From Toxoplasma gondii ME49 (Eukaryota; Apicomplexa; Conoidasida; Eucoccidiorida; Sarcocystidae): a DNA stretch of 64,000 nt. The first letter of the stretch is position 1; every line of letters starts with the position of its first letter. Positions 1 through 10,943 of this stretch are shown piece by piece. The position numbers were made by a program, and so were the translations under genes. The stretch is taken from positions 2,660,227 to 2,724,226 of the forward strand of contig NC_031472.1 of assembly GCF_000006565.2 (NCBI RefSeq), given 5' to 3'. The notes beneath the pieces are model-generated. The model ran no database searches. It had not been told where the DNA came from and was given only the letters and a program-made list of their open reading frames with translations.

Positions 1-105
1 GGTTTGCGCTGGCATTGATCTTGTTCCATGATCTCGCGTCAATCTCGCTGTTACTTGGCTCGCGTCTGCCCCTCCTTCACACCTTCCTTTGCGTGCTGCG
101 TCCAG

Positions 106-3100
106 AGAAAATGAGGCAGCTGAAACTCGCCAAGGCGCGGGAAGAGACCGAAAGAGCCGAGCGCGATCAAAAGGAGGTCGACGCCCGCCTGGCGTTGATC
201 GCTGAAAAGGGGTTCCAGAGGAGCAAGGGAAACGCCGTGGCCGGTCACGCCAACAAAGGTGGAGTAGATCATGCTGTTGCAGGGGAAGGTACAAAAGGCC
301 TGCCGACGTTCGCAGACCTTGATGCCGATCTGCTCAAGGAGAGATATAGGGCAATTAAGAAAAAGAACGCACATGATAAGTCTCTTCAACAGATTAAAAG
401 TCTCATCGCCGAAAAGTCCGGCAAACAAAAGTGCAAACTTAAGGTCATGGTAAGCTAGGAAATGCTCACGCAGAGACAAAGACGACCAGCGGCCCCGAGG
501 GTGCTGCCATAAAGCATCGCCTGCTCGCGGTTCTGGTTGCATACATCATTGGATATGCATCCTTCAGGCGCGCATGCGTATGAATCAGATTCATACACAC
601 GTTTAGGGTGAGCGCACACTATGATTTACGAGTCGAGGTGCAGACTCATAGACGAACGCAAGCATTTAGATGTCATGCTTCGCAAACTTTCGAGAGGTCT
701 GCCACAAGTACGTGTCCGCCGGCCACTGGGACTGAAGTACTTCGCAGCAGTGTCGAGTGGGCAGCACGCCGGAAAGAAATAGCGAACTCTGTGTTGCGTG
801 GTGGTCGCTCGTTCCCTCGCTCCCGTACCAACTCTTCGGTGTCTCTGTCCGCCTGTTGACGATTGTTATTCGGGTTCTTTTCGGCTTTGAACCAGGGCCG
901 CCACCGGCATCCGAAGGGCACGAACAAGGAAATCGAGTTAGAAAGGCAGAGGAAAAAGGAGAGGATTTTGAGGATGTTGGCAGATCCACACCCAGACGTG
1001 AATGCAGCGTTGCTTCTGGCCGAGATCAAGGAGATCGAGAAAGAACGAGGCAGCGAAAGCGACGAATTCAACTCCATATCGACCCAGTACACTTTCGACA
1101 CTTTTACTGTGTCTAGCTACGAGACAGTGGAGGACGCCTTCCCGCATTACACCTTCGACTATCCCCGGTACGACCCGTGCCCGGAGACGTTTTCCGCACT
1201 CCAGAAGGCCCGGTTGAACTACTCGGGCGTTCTCCTTGTTTCCGAAGACTTCCGCCACACCAGTGCGAAGGCGCGCGCCCGTCTTGCGGTTGCAAGCACG
1301 TTGCCAACGGGAGGTTACCTGCATCATCTCATGTATGTGGAAGTGCGCGACTCAGTAGTCTTCTTTTACTCGGACACAAAGTTTTCCGGCATCGCCGGCG
1401 GTAAAACGGTCTTGCATGCCTTCGCCAAGGGTCTGGACGCGTCGCAACTCGTCGTAGACGGCACAGAGGACTGGACGCTTCTTTTCGGCGTGTGCGTCGA
1501 CGCCTTGACTCAAGTTGATGTGGTGACTGTAGAGCCTTTTTGGTCCCCGGCCGCGGAGCTGCACTACGTCGCAGTCCGGATTTCGGGGAGAAATGCCAAT
1601 TTTCTCCCGGGCGCTCCGCCACGCGATTTGATATCGACTGCGACTGAAGGGTCCAGCAAGAAGACGAAGAAGACCGCCGAACAGCGCATAGCCCAGGAAG
1701 AGGAGGTCACCCTGTTTCTCAGTGCCGACACCGAGGCAGAGACGCTGCTGTGGCACCGTCTTCTGAAGCGCCGCGTGGCGTTCGCAAAGTACGCGAGTGC
1801 ACTGGCGCAGGAGACTCGAGGAGACCGACCTGCGCTGTCGATTGCCGAGTTTTGCCTGTCGGGAGTCAACACGGCGGTACTCAGCATGAAGGGCGTCGCC
1901 TTCAATCCAACCTTGGATCAGGTGCTGTTTTCCAATTTGGAGGAGGAAAAGATCGACTACCTCGACATGTCTTGTCGCAATCTGGGCGACGCCGACATTG
2001 CCGACCTCGTGGACATCTTGCCCTTCTTCGTTGAGTGCGTCGACCTGAGTGGTAACCAGATCCAGGCTGATGATCCCGTCCAAGTCTGCAAGCTCATGAA
2101 CAAACTGCATGCGACCAGCGTCGACCTCAGTGACAACCCTCTGGGCCAGCGCGCGACAGGCGGCCACCTTCTCGGCACGCTCCTCACTCAGGCGTTCCTT
2201 TCGCGACTCGACATGAATCGCTGCCGCTTCGGTGCCGAGGCCGCCAAGGCCTTCCGCGAGAATGTGGCGGCGATCGGGCGGCCCGTGGAGCGCCCCATTG
2301 CGGTTTCTCTCAGCGGCAACGATCTCTCCGCCACCGACGTGGTCAGCATGGTCACGAGCATCAAGTCGAAGATTCCTGGCGTGAAGTCGATCTCCGTCGC
2401 CGGCAACATGGCGCTGACAGCGGAGGAGTTCTGGGCAGCCGTCAAGGCTTCCTTCCACAAAGTCGACGTGTCCATCCTCAACTTCGATTTCGACCAGCGG
2501 CCATCCCCTTCGCTCTCGACGCCAGTGTCTGGAGACATGAACCAGTTGAAGGGCCTTCCGCTGACGCTTAGCGGGCGGCTCTTCGGGGCCGGCTGGAAGA
2601 TATGCGGAGACCGGTACACCTGGTCTCCCGCAGCGCAGGGGGGCTCACAGTCACCGGAAACGACAATGGGCTACCATCAGAGAGTCGCAGACGCCGACGG
2701 CGGTCAGGCCGTGCCTCTCGTCTACTTCGAGTTAAGAGGGCCTGTCCTCATCTGGTCCGACGTCCCTGCACGCAGTGTCGGCTGGCTGTGCCCGGAAGGG
2801 CAGAAGCTCACGTCGTCGCAGCAGCGCCCGACTGAGCCGCTGCCGAAAGACCCGATGGCCGCGTCTCGGACGATCTGTGCAGTACTGCTCTATCGGGTTC
2901 ATGTTGACTTTGACGCCCACCCGATGGTCCTGATTGTGGAGGCACTTGAGTTGTGTGAGTCCAACGACCCCAACAGGATTTTCCCTTCCGTGAACTTGCC
3001 GCCCTTGGACGAACTGCCAGAGCAACAGACAGTATCCTACGTCCTCCGGGGACCGACGGACGCCGTAACCCTTGAGTGGGCCCGAATCCTCCACGCTAGG

Positions 3101-5526
3101 TACAGTCACGAAAGGCCTGGCACGGAAACACGACACTGGCGGGACACAGACTGCGCATGGAAGACAGAAACCAAGATACTTGCGAGGGTGACAGAAACGA
3201 AAGCAGAACCTTCTCATTGACTTCTAGCGTCGAGAAGACAGAGAGAAACGCTACGTGGAAAGGATGCAACACGCAGACAGGAGAATGCAAATGGCTGAAT
3301 GATGATGCAGGAGAGGGAAGCCGACAGCAGATGTTTCAAGACACCTGGCATTCCCTCTCTGCGACGTGACATAAAAACTCTAACTCTAAATATACATGTG
3401 TATAATATATATGTATATGTATATGTAAACGCACTAACTCATGCAGGATAAATCCATGTGAACACGCTGTTTCTATGAATATACTGTTTGCATGAGTCTG
3501 AATCATTTCGCCACCTTCGACTGACATGGCACGCGGCTCAGCGCATGTCAAAGGCGTGTGAAAGGGTCTAGTTGTCCACTCTTCTTATGTGAGTCTGTGG
3601 CTTGGTTCTGCAAGATTTGGATCCCCAGCAAATCCTGACGATTGAAGTGTGCCAGGCGGACCCAGCGGCTACGACGCTTTCCAATGGTAACAGATTGAAG
3701 CCTCTGCATTGAATGCGGTCAAAGGCACAGAAGCGCTTCTCGAGAACGACGCCCTGTGTGAAGGGCGATTCGACCGTTTCACGCTGCCTGTACACCTCGT
3801 TGCTGTTCCTGTGTGTCCCGCCGTCTGTTTTTCGCCCTACCTTCAGGCTTGCAGGCATGTACTACGTACGCACAGAAGGACGAAGTCTTCACCAGCTGAG
3901 CCCGAGTGCTCTCCGTTTTTTCGAATCCGGTGTGGGAACGATTTTGGACTTCGGGGGGTGCCCAGTGTCTCCGATGGGCCTGAAGTCGATTTTCTACTTC
4001 TTGTGCAAGTACACCTGGCTGAAGTCGCTCATCATGTGCAACATGCATCTGTCGAACCTTCACTTGAAATTTTTGTCCAAGGAGGCCTGGCAACTGTACG
4101 ATCTAGATCTGCTGGACCTCTCTTTCAACGACTTCACCGACGCGAGTATGGAGCTGCTCACTACTGTGCTCTGTTTCCGATCCTGCAAGAGGCTCGTTTT
4201 AGACCAGAATGGCTTTTCAGATTGCGAAAACGCTGCGGACTTGGTCTTGAGAGTGGGATGCGGCCATGAGGTCACCTGTCTCTGTCTCAACGGGTGCAGC
4301 CTGGGCGACCGCTTCGCCGAAGCTCTCGCTATTGGCCTCAAAACTCTGGCGCCCAACCGGGCAGACTCTTGCCTTGCTGTGGTCGAGCTGCAAAGCAACT
4401 GCATCCACGCAGTCGCTCTCCGGAACCTTGTGAATGCACTCGTCGGAGTCCTGCCTACGATTGAGTCGGTGAAAGTCAGTGGGAATGCCGACGTGGAGGC
4501 TGGAAAGATGTCCCTCCCGTTCGCCGACTTCAAAAACACCTTCCAGGGTATACCTGCACGCAAGCAACGCGTCATAGGACCCAGGAAAAGGCTAATCAAA
4601 TGGGGGGCACGTCCGACTGAGGTACGCAGAGATATGAGGCGTTCATTGGTGTCGGCGCTTTAGCACGCACGCGGTGTGTAAGTGTGGCAGTTGTGCTGTC
4701 ACTCTGTCTAAAGCGTGGATTAGCTCTAGAAGCGCCACGGTATTTTGCCTGTTTTTTTCACACCCTCTCGCTCGTTCATTCTGTCTGTGGGAGGCTGTAT
4801 GTACTGCTGTACATCTCTGCATCCGTGGGTTCATGTAGCATTTCAACTCGACCTACATGGCTGTACCTACGAGTTCCACGTTTTCGTCGTTGCAGTGTCA
4901 ACCTGGCACCCGCCTATCGTTTTCTTGGATGTCTTTCCACTGGAATCCTTGTGTCCGCGTTTGCCTCATTCATGTTTCTGCCACGTGGCCCCTTTTACTG
5001 TGCTTCTTGACATGTTCATACTTTCGCAACTACGTTTCATGTGTATTCATTGTAACCGATAGGGGCTCATAAGCAACCCACGCGGAGAGGCGTATGTTCG
5101 AGGATCAACAGAGAAAGACCTGGTCCGGTGATGTGTGGGTGGATTCCGGTTCAGGTTGGCAGCGAAGGTCATGACCTATTGGTCGCGGATGAAGCTCGTA
5201 ATGCTCTTGCTCATACAGAAGGCAGTCCAGTACCAGATCAACCGGCTGGTGGGGCAGATGGGTCTGAAGGGGTTATGGGGGCCGATAAAGCCGGTTCGGC
5301 GGAAGGGGCTGAAATGGGTGAGGAGGACGGCAAAGCAGAACAGGATGCAGGCGCTGAAAAAGCTGTGACGCCTGAAGAGAGTAATAGCGACGATGAAAAG
5401 TCTGACAAGAGAGGCAGTGGCGAAGGCTCTGGAAAGAGTGACGACGGTGAACGGTCTGAAGAGAGCGACCATGGTGAAGGTTCTAAAAACAATAGCGATG
5501 CTGAAAGGTCCGAAAAGAGCGACTAG
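106..5526 (+). CDS. PH-like/leucine-rich-repeat protein, 5' end outside window
   Basis: Function unknown; the architecture suggests a scaffold or membrane-associated adaptor (inference). Exons read as 106-449, 896-3099, 3847-4621 and 5155-5526 (stop). All three junctions use good GT donors and AG acceptors and keep phase (0, 2, 0). The first exon follows a pyrimidine-rich acceptor, so earlier exons probably lie upstream, although an ATG at 111 is possible. In order: a charged coiled coil (about 111-450); a PH-like beta-rich stretch (about 1190-1790, ending in a Trp-containing helix LLWHRLLKRR); LRRs of ribonuclease-inhibitor type (about 1830-2500, e.g. VDLSGNQI, VDLSDNPL); a second PH-like stretch (about 2545-3099, ending LEWARILHAR); a second LRR block (about 3860-4560, LLDLSFNDF); and an acidic Ser/Asp/Glu/Gly tail (about 5200-5526). 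The two PH-LRR halves resemble each other, suggesting internal duplication. About 1,230 residues are in the window. Confidence 0.75.
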
Positions 5527-6740
5527 GCGATAGGAGATGCCTTAACTGTCGAATGGTGAGGATGAAGCATCTATTTTTGTGCATGCAGCTGGTATCTCCT
5601 AGTACATAAACTAGGACTGTATAGTCCCCTCTCTGAAGACTTCGAGGTCTATCCCCATGCCTGTTCGTGTAAACATGTAAATGCACGTTCAGGGCGGAAG
5701 TGCGCGAGAGAGTTGTGCTTATATCCAGATACACTTATAACTATTCGTAGGAAGTCTACATTCATGTTGCATGTGTCTTCCTTTATACCTACATATTTAT
5801 GTGTCTATCTATGCTTGAAGGCTCAGCTGATGGGTGGTAAGAAAATTGAGTGAGTGACTGAAACGTAAAGTTGTTCAGGTGGGGCAACTGTACATTTAAG
5901 TGGGACAAGAAGTTCTGGGTCCGGGGTCCATATGTTCGTCATTTGGTGCCTGCTGTCACATAGTCGGTCTCTTTTCATTTTTGTGTTTCTTGAGATTGAT
6001 AGATTTGAGTAGGTGGGTATGAAAACGCAACACCTGATGACACAATTTGCATAACAGGAGCAGCAAGAGTTATCCCGCAGTCGGAACCCCCCACTCACTG
6101 GATTTGCGTTGCCTCGTTCATCTCTCGGCTGCTGTCCGACTCTGCGTTCCGTCGTGCTCTCAAATTTCCCAGTTTTTTCATGATTCACGTTCTTTTCGTC
6201 TTCGTGTCCGTGTCTTTTTTATGTACATATCCATCAGTTTCGGCCCGATACGACCAGAAACGAAGGTGGCGCGGACGCAGACAACCTCGCGCATACAGTC
6301 GACCACCGCGGCATCTCGCAAAGCAAGCAAAAAGGACCACATGAGTGAGAAGAAAACAGTGAAAGGAAATTGACCAACAGGCGGAAACGAACCGTGGCGA
6401 AGAAGGAGAAGACGAAGAGGCAGAACAGGGAAAGAAGAAGAGATCACAAGATAGAACGAAGCAAGGGAAAACCTCTTATGTGAGGAATGGAAGGAGGCCG
6501 ACGAATCCTTCCAGGGGCCGGAGGTGGTGCTGTTCAAGTATGTGGGCTTCGGAAGAAACTTGCTCGTGAACGTGAACAGGTGCCACAACTGTTGAGCTCG
6601 CAGCCTTTTTGTCGACAGTTTGGTCGAACTGTGTCCTCTCAGTTGTTATGGCAAAACCCTTAATGTGAGCGTGTGTATGCGTCAGTTCTCAGACATAGAA
6701 CCTGTTGCCACTGGCGTGTATGTATATACATATAGATATG

Positions 6741-6747
<7 letters not shown>

Positions 6748-6771
<24 letters not shown>
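6748..6771. repeat. (TA)n microsatellite
   Basis: Uninterrupted TA dinucleotides in the intergenic region after the PH-LRR gene, preceded by a degenerate TATAGATATG stretch. Confidence 0.9.
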
Positions 6772-8112
6772 TATTCATTATTACATACATACATGTAACT
6801 TTCCTGTTAAAAGCGTCTGTGCGCGGACTTTTGAAGCCTTTCCGTATAGAAGGTGATTTCTGGCGTTAAACACGGCTGCCGCAGCGACCTTCTGAATCAT
6901 TCGAAAACCCCTGATTTTCCCATGATTGCTCGGTCTTTGTCATGCTGACGCAAAGAAGGTGGACGTCTGCTTACTACTTTGCCATACCCAAATAGGTAAA
7001 TACATACAGAGAAGCTAAAGGAAGATCCTAGCTGTATGCATCTGTGTTTTTTCTCTCTACATATGTATATATATGTCTTCCTGCATTTGTAGGGCTCTCC
7101 CCTTCGCTCTGTCTCATGACAGCATGCGTAGCCCTTTCGATTTTCACTGAGGCGACTGTTCCGTGCTACACAGGCGTGGTGTCAGAAAAGGGCAACATAG
7201 TTGGGTACGCTGCCCGGGTTCTCCAGATGTCGCGACGCTCAGGATTGATTCTCGGCTTGGCCTCACGTTTGAAGTGCCGTAGCACCAATCACGGAAGCAC
7301 ACAAAAATGCCACGCGATCTCGACAGTTACCTCCCACCTGGAAAAACGTTGCTTGCCTCACAGCCACCAGCGTACCTACGAACCCCAAACGGCTATACTT
7401 CCGCGAAACAAATACGTTCGCCTTGCAGCGGAGATAAATTTCAGCATGCGGACCCTGAACTCTTCTTGCCCACTGTGTGTAGAAAATCGAATGAAGGGGG
7501 AAGAGGCAGGGGCATGGCGATCTACGCCAGCTCTGGCGAATGCTGGTACTGAGGCAACTCCTTTCTTCTGTCTTTCGCCGAGATCGAAGACGTCCAGGGG
7601 CTTGATGACAGGCGGTGGGATAGAGACCTTTAGCTATGGGGCCCGTAGAGTTTCCATGGTCGGCCCTGTTTAGGTTATGTCGGAGAAGCGGGTGATTTTC
7701 TCGGGCGGCCCATGCCACTGGCTCTGCGGCCTTTTTGGGATAGACCAGCTGCCGCCGCCGCTGACCGCTGGGGCTCACTGAGCATAATCTACCTGATATC
7801 CATCGAGTGTCGTACTCATTTCGTTCTGCCATCTCTGTACGTTCTTGATCGTGGAAAGTGTTGGCCGCTCGAAAGGCAGTCGCCGGCTGTCTGTACAAGA
7901 AAGGAGACAGTGTGTTCCAGCTCGAGAGCACGTGACGAGGGACTCGCACACAAGCTTGCTGGAGACGGAACTTCTACGTGGTATTGAAAGTCAACATAGC
8001 TAAGACTTAAGGGTGACGCCTCCCCACTTCCTTCCCTAGTTCCACAGCTGTTGGTAACTGCATGAGTATTGTGAATCTGAATCCATCGCAGTTACTGCAT
8101 TGCATGGTACAA

Positions 8113-8118
<6 letters not shown>

Positions 8119-8146
<28 letters not shown>
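8119..8146. repeat. (AT)n microsatellite
   Basis: About 14 AT units in intergenic sequence. Confidence 0.9.
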
Positions 8147-9256
8147 GGAGAGAGGTAGCTGCGCATTTCTGTATTCACGAACAAATTCCAAAGGCGTTTT
8201 TGTTGCCAATAGGAACAGTTCCTCACCATTTCATGCGACGAGCTCGGAAGACAGGCGCACTAGTTATTCGAGCAAACCGGAGGCGCACAAGCAAAGCCTC
8301 TGCTGTCCTCAGGTGTTATGGAAGGGAGCCTCTCGTTCCCTTCGCATTAGAAGACTCAGTGAAAGGCTCTGTGTCGAGAACCGAGCGTGAAAGGCCCCAT
8401 CGACGTCGGTCAAAGATGCTGGCGGCTCAAGCTTCCAGAGACCCATTCGAAGTCCCCATACGGTGGAAGGTGTTTTCAAACCTCACACAGAGAGAGACAC
8501 GCTGGGAATTTTCCTCCGTCTCTCACTGCAAAGCTTCCAAACAGCAAGGATTCTTCACTTCCTAAGCTATGCGCTGGACTGGATAGGGTTATTGCTGCCA
8601 CCGAGTGCCTTCAGCTTGAATGCCGACATGTACTTTTGGGGTTGAAGGATTGGAAGATTCAGACTTTCCTCTTCGTTTCCTTCTTTCCTTGTATGACATC
8701 TCTGTTCAATTCAGCGCTGCGTCGTCTTAAGGTCGCGAGTTATCGCGAGCAGACAACAGAAAGCGCGTGGATCTTCAAGGTAATACATCGAAGCACGCCA
8801 AGGCGGTCTTCGGAAGAGCTATAGCGCAGTGTCTCGTTGCCGAGCATCGTGCAGGCCATAGTCGCTTGTGCAGGTATGGGGTTTTGTCTCTCGGCTTTGG
8901 ACACCAAGGTCCGTGTCGGACAGTTTCCTCGCTTTCCAACAGCCTCTCAGGCATTTCTGTCCGTCCGACTACGCATAAGAGGCGATCAGAAGGGGCGGTG
9001 TGTAGATATCGGCGGAGTGAGAGAGTTGGCCAACTGGTCAGTCTTGGTCTCAATCAGCTGTACGCACAGGAGCCTGATGTGGTCGAACAGGGGAAATTGG
9101 CATGATTCGACGGACACTGCTTTGCCGCCGTGTACAGCCTGTTCCCATTCGTGTCGGCCTTGGTCTATTTGTTTACTGAATGAATGAGGATGGCGCGTTA
9201 CGCTTTGTTCCGTGTGAACTGCGCAGCTCCCCGTTTCCTTCAGGTCGATGACTCAC

Positions 9257-9400
9257 TTTTGCATGAGGCAATCGCACGAAAGAGAGCAGAGCCGGCGTTC
9301 GATAAGGCGTTCTCGATCACTGGAGGGATACACAAACAACGAGTCCAGGACTGCAACGCAACTTCCCACATTTGTGCAGACACCGTTATGTATGTATGTA

Positions 9401-9431
<31 letters not shown>

Positions 9432-10583
9432 GTCTGTATATTGGTATCGGGACAAATGCATCTACACAAGTAGAACCGATTGCACACGTGCTTATAAGAA
9501 TTTTATAAGGAGGAAAATAAAGAGGAAAATATGAATCAGAGGATCTTCGTCCTCTAAGGCAAATCGGCACTCGCGCTTCAGGGGAGACGGGCGTCTCACG
9601 TGTCGATGCCTCCTTGCTGCTCAGCTCAGGGCCTAGTAAGGCAGCTAAACGCCACTCGGACCGCTCAAGGGAAAAACCATGGTCTTGAATCATCTCAGAG
9701 TTCTCGATATCGAGGAGCTGACAAATGGAAGCAAACGTCACAAGACAAAGAAGTTGGCCGCCTCCACTTGATTCGGAACGACTGGTTTACAGCAGTTTAA
9801 ACGCCTACGTTTGTTTTCACATGCATGTGGGTATCTCTACGCACGTACCCACACGAAATGAAAAGTATATGTTTTTATGACAGATAGCGACCTACCTGTA
9901 TGTGCGGAGACGGCCAGTTATAGGCAAAATGCACATCTGCAGGTGCGCATAGCCTTATGTGGATAAAAAAGCGGATGAGCGCTCCATGCCTATGCGTACA
10001 AATCTCCGATGTGCCGTTGTTTTCATTGAAGTCACGGACAGACTCTGTCCTGCAGTGAGACAAGCCACTTAGGATTGGAAAACGTACCTGCTGCAGCGCG
10101 TCTCTAACCGCAAACTGACAGCTCTTGACAATCCTGTCCATGGCTGGTTTGTCTTCCAGATCTATGCTCGGTGACTCGAAAGCCTTCTGATAACTTGCTG
10201 TAGCGTCACGAATGCACAACACGGTGTCCGAAAATAACCGCTCATAGGAGAGAAACAAAGCAGTTAGAGATGAAACCTTGCTCTGCAGGAATCACTTTCT
10301 TCATGCTTCACTGACGACGTGTGCTATTTATCGGACAGAAGATTAGGCTATCGGCTGCCTTTCCGTTTGCTTTCTGTTGGTTGATAAGCAGAACCCGCAC
10401 ACTCTAAAAGTACAGCTGTCTAGCACTTTGACTGCAAGCATATTGTTTCGATAAACGTACATGGAGAAAGCAATACGCACTATCTGAAAGAAACGCAGGA
10501 AGTCTGAGAGCTGCGCGTCGTGGACAGGCAAGCATCCCGCTGAGTTTCTCTTGTCTTGGCATTCCTTCTCAAAATCTGACATG
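9257..10583 (-). CDS. minus-strand helical exons, separate gene or 3' part of the TSP1 gene
   Basis: Four exons chain with matching phase on the minus strand: 10583-10481, 10240-10088, 9717-9600 and 9319-9257. Their donors are GTGCGT, GTACGT, GTGAGA and GTGAGT. They encode about 145 mostly helical residues with a few cysteines, for example DFEKECQDKRN, ESPSIDLEDKPAMDRIVKSC and LIENALSNAGSALFRAI. I recognise no family. An ATG at 10582 could be a start codon, but an acceptor-like AG sits directly before it. The exons lie just downstream of the TSP1 exons on the same strand. Direct joining to the last TSP1 exon (10944) fails on phase, so either one exon is missing from my model or this is a separate gene. 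A (TA)n tract sits in the last intron (about 9409-9431). The 3' end is not resolved; a possible final exon lies near 8980-9040. Confidence 0.4.
9409..9431. repeat. (TA)n microsatellite
   Basis: TA tract following TATG repeats, inside the predicted intron between minus-strand exons 9717-9600 and 9319-9257. Confidence 0.9.
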
Positions 10584-10943
10584 CTTCACGGTCCTTCGGT
10601 CAACATAGCTTCTAAGAGGCCAATGAACTGTCATATAGATGCGTGCAGTTATTAGGATCCTTTTTACTACAGCGCTGTCCTTGTGTATTACTCGTTACCG
10701 ATTTCGCACCGTGTACGCGTGCAAACGTCTCTTCTCACCCGAAAATTTATGTATCTATGCTTGTGTATTTCTACTCGCGTAGGCGCAAGTGGACACAGCT
10801 ACGTGTACGCACAAAATGTTTAGAGAGTATGCGCATGCGTGCACTGAGCCAAGACGGCTTTGTCTCACGATTGAACATTTTGCTCCCACAAAGTGGACTC
10901 CAGCCCTTCCAAGCAAAACCCAATGAGTTCCGAGGAGACTTAC

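Larger units (their letters stand above)
5527..9256. other. intergenic stretch without a recognisable gene
   Basis: This 3.7 kb lies between the 3' end of the PH-LRR gene (+) and minus-strand exons, so it should hold two 3' untranslated regions. It contains two (TA)n tracts, at about 6748-6771 and 8119-8146. Overlapping opposite-strand frames are open at 7044-7673 (+) and 7263-7949 (-). Neither shows a domain, splice structure or convincing composition, so I do not call them genes. The 3'-most exons of the minus-strand gene may extend into about 8800-9250. Confidence 0.5.

Noticed and set aside
1352..2458. 368-residue minus-strand open frame
   Set aside because: It lies entirely opposite the LRR exon, and its composition is that of an antisense shadow of a GC-rich coding exon. 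No domain is seen.
7044..7949. Overlapping plus (209 residues) and minus (228 residues) frames
   Set aside because: No recognisable domain, no splice context and mutually overlapping. Considered as a transposon or mitochondrial insertion remnant, but no supporting motif was seen.
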